Assembly: GCA_016926695.1 (NCBI GenBank)
Contig: JAFGOB010000148.1
Coordinates: 1-35,753 of the forward strand
Source of the DNA: Dehalococcoidales bacterium
GTDB lineage: Bacteria; Chloroflexota; Dehalococcoidia; Dehalococcoidales; UBA3254
Reading direction: 5' to 3'
DNA: 35,753 bases
In this document: positions 32,938-35,753 of the stretch, in pieces
How the letters are laid out: each line of letters starts with the position of its first letter
Position numbering within the stretch: position 1 is the first letter of the stretch
Notes under the pieces: model-generated
The model's input: the letters and a program-made list of their open reading frames with translations, nothing else
Told to the model about the DNA's origin: nothing
The model's database searches: none
Made by a program: the position numbers and the translations under genes

Positions 32938-32969
32938 ATATATATCTAACGTTATATATTTATAACATA
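32932..32969. promoter_or_regulatory. 38-bp dyad operator over the DUF2178-XRE promoter
   Basis: The stretch is symmetric about TAACGTTA (32947-32954): 17 of 19 base pairs match, the outer arms being TATGTTATA and TATAACATA. It runs from the -10 box to just before the ribosome-binding site at 32971, so a bound dimer or tetramer would shut off transcription. The XRE protein encoded at 33602 is the obvious candidate binder. Confidence 0.75.
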
Positions 32970-32984
32970 TGGCGGAGGCGCGTA

Positions 32985-33605
32985 ATGAAAACAAGAATAA
33001 TCCTGACGGCATATTGCGTTATCAGCATGCTGGGGTTGCTGCTGCTGCTATCCAGGGAGAATGTTTATGTAGTAGGATCTCTTGTGCTGGGCTTCCTGCT
33101 GCTGGGGCACCGCGAAATCTGGTCGCTCATCAGGTACGGACGGCTGCCGGTGATAGATGAGAGGGTACGGGAAAATCTAACCGGCGCAATGCGCCTTACA
33201 GGTATATTTTTCTTTATTGCCATTATAGTCCTGATACTGTTGATGAGGTTCAATGTCTTCAAGAATACACCCAAGGAGCTGATAATCAGCGGGCAACTGG
33301 TGGTTGTGGGTATAGTCTATTTGATCGGCTACTATTACTATGACCGTGCACGCCCGAATCTGGGAAAACTGGCCATGCGATGGCTTAAAATCTGCCTGAT
33401 AACGGCAGGGTTATCCCTGAGCACCATAGCGCTGGCTATTGTCCTGCATAACATGCTCTATGCCCTGTTTGGTGTCGAGGATGCTTTCTTCTTTATACTG
33501 GGGTTACTGGTGGCTCCTGGGGTCCTGGCTGCCAGTCTGCTGGGCAGCCTGGCTATTTACATCAAAGGGCTGGTCAGTCCTGAAGTCCATGGTGAAGCAC
33601 AGTGA
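32985..33605 (+). CDS. DUF2178-like integral membrane protein
   Basis: A 206-residue membrane protein with about six helices. After two helices comes [20 protein letters not shown], the DERxRxN...A motif of DUF2178-type proteins, then further segments such as [31 protein letters not shown] and [20 protein letters not shown]. The start was set at ATG 32985 with GGCGGAGGCG upstream; the longer frame from 32928 would begin within the promoter. It overlaps the XRE gene by 4 nt (GTGA). In many bacteria and archaea this pair is a conserved module in which the membrane protein is thought to control the regulator; the signal is unknown. Confidence 0.7.
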   Translation: MKTRIILTAYCVISMLGLLLLLSRENVYVVGSLVLGFLLLGHREIWSLIRYGRLPVIDERVRENLTGAMRLTGIFFFIAIIVLILLMRFNVFKNTPKELIISGQLVVVGIVYLIGYYYYDRARPNLGKLAMRWLKICLITAGLSLSTIALAIVLHNMLYALFGVEDAFFFILGLLVAPGVLAASLLGSLAIYIKGLVSPEVHGEAQ

Positions 33606-33805
33606 GAACACGGATTAAAGAATACCGAATGCTTCATAACCTGACACAGGAGAAACTGGCGGAAATTGTGGGAGTACGACGTGAGACTATAATTTTCCTT
33701 GAAAAAGGCAAATACAATCCCTCTCTCAAACTGGCCTATAATATCGCCCGGACGCTTGAAGCGAGAATCGAGGATATCTTTTTATTTGACGATGAACAGG
33801 ATTGA
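33602..33805 (+). CDS. XRE/Cro-type helix-turn-helix regulator
   Basis: A 67-residue protein made almost wholly of one HTH_3 domain: [20 protein letters not shown], then [20 protein letters not shown] and [17 protein letters not shown], ending in an acidic tail. This is the small SinR/YozG-like form that pairs with membrane proteins. Start is GTG 33602, coupled to the preceding stop. It probably binds the 38-bp dyad at 32932-32969 and represses its own operon. Confidence 0.92.
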   Translation: MRTRIKEYRMLHNLTQEKLAEIVGVRRETIIFLEKGKYNPSLKLAYNIARTLEARIEDIFLFDDEQD

Positions 33806-33842
33806 AATCACTTAGTTGTCACGGTATCCAATCATGGCGAGG

Positions 33843-33857
33843 CCGGTATGATACCGG
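33843..33857. repeat. short inverted repeat before the 33906 gene
   Basis: CCGGTAT-G-ATACCGG, two perfect 7-bp arms around one base, between the XRE gene and the following membrane-protein gene. Possibly a processing or binding site; too short a loop for an RNA hairpin. Confidence 0.4.
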
Positions 33858-33905
33858 ATGGGGGAAAGATAAGTATCAGTATAGAAAACTCCTGAGGTGG
33901 CGGTT

Positions 33906-34274
33906 ATGAGTGTTGCAATCCCGCTGGTTATCGTTACCGGCATTATAGCGTGGATTCTCCGGCCTGTGGAAATAACAAAAGATTCAGGCACACTTAATAT
34001 ATTGGCTGTGGTGATTCCTCCCGGCCTGCTGGCTATTACCGCTCTTGTTTACCAGGTCGTATTTAACGCTGCCGGGAAAACGATGGTGTCGGATGTTTCA
34101 AATGCTCTTTTTATTGCGGGCACCTGTTTGACCGGGGCGGGGCTTCTGGCGTCAATCGGTTTGGCTTTTTCGCATAGAAGCAAAGCGGCGAAGAGAACAG
34201 GATTCGGCGTTTGCATAGATATTATTGTGTACGTTATATTATTCGTTTTGCTGGAGTGGCTGGGAGGATTGTAA
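33906..34274 (+). CDS. small integral membrane protein, unknown
   Basis: A 122-residue protein with four hydrophobic segments (VAIPLVIVTGIIAWIL; LNILAVVIPPGLLAITALVY; ALFIAGTCLTGAGLLASIGL; IDIIVYVILFVLLEWLG) and a basic loop HRSKAAKR. ATG 33906 follows AGGTGG; the frame also opens at GTG 33897, which would destroy that site. It follows the XRE gene by 100 nt on the same strand and may belong to the same regulon. Not recognised as a named family. Confidence 0.6.
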   Translation: MSVAIPLVIVTGIIAWILRPVEITKDSGTLNILAVVIPPGLLAITALVYQVVFNAAGKTMVSDVSNALFIAGTCLTGAGLLASIGLAFSHRSKAAKRTGFGVCIDIIVYVILFVLLEWLGGL

Positions 34275-34277
34275 CAA

Positions 34278-34367
34278 TCAGAGCCTGCCTCTCAGCCTGG
34301 GGTCCAGCGTGTCTCTCAGCCCGTCACTCATCATATTGAATCCGAATACTAGCGAAGTGCCAGGTAA
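34278..34367 (-). pseudogene. C-terminal relic of a dipeptide/oligopeptide ABC permease (DppC-like)
   Basis: On the minus strand the frame ends with LVFGFNMMSDGLRDTLDPRL, RGRL and a TGA at 34278-34280. This is the invariant C-terminus of DppC/OppC permeases (GFNLLGDGLRDxLDPRLR). Upstream the frame reaches a stop (TAA, 34368-34370) after only a few more residues, and no other part of the gene remains. About 29 codons survive, so this is a deletion remnant of a peptide-transporter operon. Confidence 0.75.
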
Positions 34368-34697
34368 TTAAATTTATATTTTTCAGTGTGTTTTTGAGTT
34401 CAAAATACTGTTAAGCCAGATATAAGATACTACGCTAACAGCATGATGGCTATGCCCGGTGAAAAGAAGAGATTCGGGTTGGTCATCAAAAGGAAAGACT
34501 GTAATAAACGGCTGAATATGCTACAATACTCATAATTCACACATGTTTAATCTTTCCGTACCAGGCAAGATGATCGATAAAACAATCCCGGATAAAGGAG
34601 TAGGCTGTACATTTTACTGTAGTGGAATTCGATTGATGAGAGAGCTGTTTATAGCTGATATCCGGAAATAATAAATAATAATATACAGGAGGATGCT
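34368..34697. other. A/T-rich intergenic region before the second SDR
   Basis: No gene is supported. TACAAT at 34522-34527 is a possible -10 box for the SDR, with a poor -35. An 11-codon ATG frame (34636-34671) has no significance that I can see. Confidence 0.35.
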
Positions 34698-35456
34698 ATG
34701 AAACTGGAAGGAAAGGTTGCGTTGATAACCGGAGCGGGAAGCGGTATTGGAGAAGGGTGCGCCCTTGTCTTCGCCAAAGAGGGGGCGGATATTGCGGTCA
34801 ATGATATCGATTTAGCCGCAGCCGAGAAGACAGCCGCGGCTGTCAGGAACCTGGGACGGCGGGCTGTAGCCCTGAAAGCCGATGTGGCGAATGCCGCTGA
34901 GGTTGAGGCCATGGTAGACCGGGCTATCAAGGAACTGGGCGGCATACACATCTTAATAAATAACGCGGGCTCGACATTAGGCGGTCCCATCCTCGAGGAG
35001 AAACTGGAGGACTGGGACCGGATGATAAATATCGTCCTGCGCGGCACCTATCTATGTACGCGCTTTGCCGGGAGATGGATGGTGGCCAACAAGACCGGGA
35101 AAATAGTGAATATTTCATCTATCCAGGGATTGCTGGGCAGTGCACGCATGAGCTCCTACGTCTCCGCGAAAGCGGGCGTAATGGCCCTGACCCGGTCAAC
35201 AGCCGCGGAATGGGCGCAGTACGGTATCAATGTGAACTGCATTGCACCCGGAATTGTCGATACGCCCATGACCCAGAGAACTATAGCAAAATTCATGACC
35301 CCGGAGCGTCTGGCAGCCCATGTTCCCCTCAACCGGATGGGCAAGCCCGAGGATATGGCCAAAACGGCGCTTTTCCTGTGCTCGGATGATGCCAGTTTCA
35401 TCACCGGGGTTACTATTCCCGTGGATGGCGGAACGATCAACGCGGGCGGTCACTGA
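34698..35456 (+). CDS. short-chain dehydrogenase/reductase (SDR), NAD-type
   Basis: A 252-residue classical SDR. TGAGSGIG at residues 11-18, D36 at the end of strand 2 (AVNDID), which favours NAD over NADP, D62, NNAG at 88-91, catalytic N111, S141, Y154 and K158 (YVSAK), and the C-terminal GVTIPVDGGT. It resembles FabG-like, glucose-type or ring-hydroxyl dehydrogenases; the substrate is open. It differs clearly from the first SDR (759-1550) despite the same opening LEGKVA. ATG behind CAGGAGGATG. Downstream lies a structured stretch without a clear terminator. Confidence 0.92.
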   Translation: MKLEGKVALITGAGSGIGEGCALVFAKEGADIAVNDIDLAAAEKTAAAVRNLGRRAVALKADVANAAEVEAMVDRAIKELGGIHILINNAGSTLGGPILEEKLEDWDRMINIVLRGTYLCTRFAGRWMVANKTGKIVNISSIQGLLGSARMSSYVSAKAGVMALTRSTAAEWAQYGINVNCIAPGIVDTPMTQRTIAKFMTPERLAAHVPLNRMGKPEDMAKTALFLCSDDASFITGVTIPVDGGTINAGGH

Positions 35457-35660
35457 AGATTTTCAGGTTTTATAACGGGACTGAGGAAGACTTGACCCGC
35501 AGCCGGGTTCTCCTAAGTCCCGGGTACAGGGGTAGACTGAGTCCAGGAGTCCGTCACCTGTTTCAGCCTTCCCCTCAACGGTCCCTTGTTCTGCAAGGAA
35601 TAGCCATTTAGCCACCAAGGGGACGCCTTGGCGGGTGAATGGTATCCCGCTGTAGCCGAT
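35457..35660. other. unexplained structured stretch between the SDR and the partial gene
   Basis: Several stems can be drawn: GGGACT (35477-35482) with AGTCCC (35516-35521) enclosing CCCGCAGCCGGG, and a stem CCAAGG/CCTTGG around 35617-35632. On the minus strand the same frame as the partial gene, past its stop at 35661, stays open for about 65 codons (for example IPFTRQGVPLVAKWLFLAEQ). It may be a 3' untranslated structure, a relic coding segment or an unknown RNA; I do not recognise it. Confidence 0.3.
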
Positions 35661-35753
35661 TTACTGACAGGCCAGAATAGCCCTCTTGACCAGGGTTTTG
35701 GCGATCTGTATCTTGTAGCGGTTATAGGGCAGAGCCACCGCGTCTGATACAGC
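35661..35753 (-). CDS. C-terminus of a probable molybdenum-hydroxylase FAD subunit (gene continues beyond window)
   Basis: The minus-strand frame enters from the window edge and ends in TAA at 35661-35663; 30 residues are visible. ALPYNRYKIQIAKTLVKRAI resembles the last helix of the CO-dehydrogenase flavoprotein C-terminal domain (xanthine dehydrogenase subunit M family: xxYRxxxxxxLxxRAL). The gene would be oriented so that more subunits may lie to the right. The call rests on a short segment and is tentative. Confidence 0.5.
   Translation of the reverse strand, partial: AVSDAVALPYNRYKIQIAKTLVKRAILACQ

Noticed and set aside
35457..35660. Group II intron, cobalamin or molybdenum-cofactor riboswitch
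   Set aside because: I looked for the conserved intron domain V and the known riboswitch core motifs and could not match them.

Overview
The window (about 35.8 kb, mid GC by eye) is bacterial chromosome with strong Shine-Dalgarno sites, sigma70-type promoters (TTGACA/TATAAT with 17-18 nt spacing) and several TTG starts. The gene content suggests a strict anaerobe with a metabolism of small organic acids, aromatics or methoxy compounds: two pterin-molybdenum enzymes resembling the transhydroxylase large subunit, a TRAP carboxylate transporter, a uroporphyrinogen-decarboxylase-like methyltransferase, a two-ferredoxin-cluster Fe-S protein, DUF169 and PAC2 proteins, two short-chain dehydrogenases, and the tail of what looks like a molybdenum-hydroxylase FAD subunit. 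Family flavours (LAL regulator, SNP/BNR surface protein with C-terminal anchor, MFS type) fit an anaerobic Chloroflexota (Dehalococcoidia-like) genome; a Firmicutes origin is not excluded. No rRNA, tRNA, CRISPR array, intact insertion sequence or prophage was found.

Layout. 1-1620: end of a surface repeat protein, then a monocistronic SDR with its own promoter and terminator. 1743-3674: a TetR regulator and a DUF4097 membrane-anchored beta-repeat protein, tied together by two copies of the same operator. 3708-5222 (-): secreted Asp-box protein. 5578-9118: a large MalT-like LuxR regulator (LAL) divergent from two small genes, with helically phased CTGTAC repeats between. 9260-9913: gene-poor, with a probable protein relic. 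9914-13158: TRAP transporter (binding protein, small and large permease). 13139-15802 (-): molybdoenzyme 1, overlapping the TRAP operon tail to tail. 16073-19697: alpha/beta hydrolase, TPR lipoprotein and a chemoreceptor. 19865-22028: GntR(YtrA)-ABC ATPase-permease operon. 22018-26600: DUF169, methyltransferase-like, nucleoside hydrolase and PAC2 genes. 26902-32546: molybdoenzyme 2, divergent Fe-S protein, a 32-residue membrane microprotein and an MFS carrier. 32909-34274: DUF2178-like membrane protein plus XRE regulator under a 38-bp dyad operator. 34278-35753: relic of a peptide-transporter permease, second SDR, an unexplained 200-bp structured stretch, and the partial FAD-subunit gene.

Working together (inference): the TRAP and MFS carriers would bring in organic anions; the SDRs, hydrolase and molybdoenzymes would process hydroxylated or CoA-linked ring compounds, and the URO-D-like protein would move methyl groups to a corrinoid. 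Both molybdoenzymes lack the usual N-terminal Fe-S cluster and neither has the small electron-transfer subunit beside it, which is the most notable biochemical feature. Much of the window is made of self-contained regulator-target modules with readable operators (TetR, GntR, XRE, LAL), and gene-tail relics show past gene loss.
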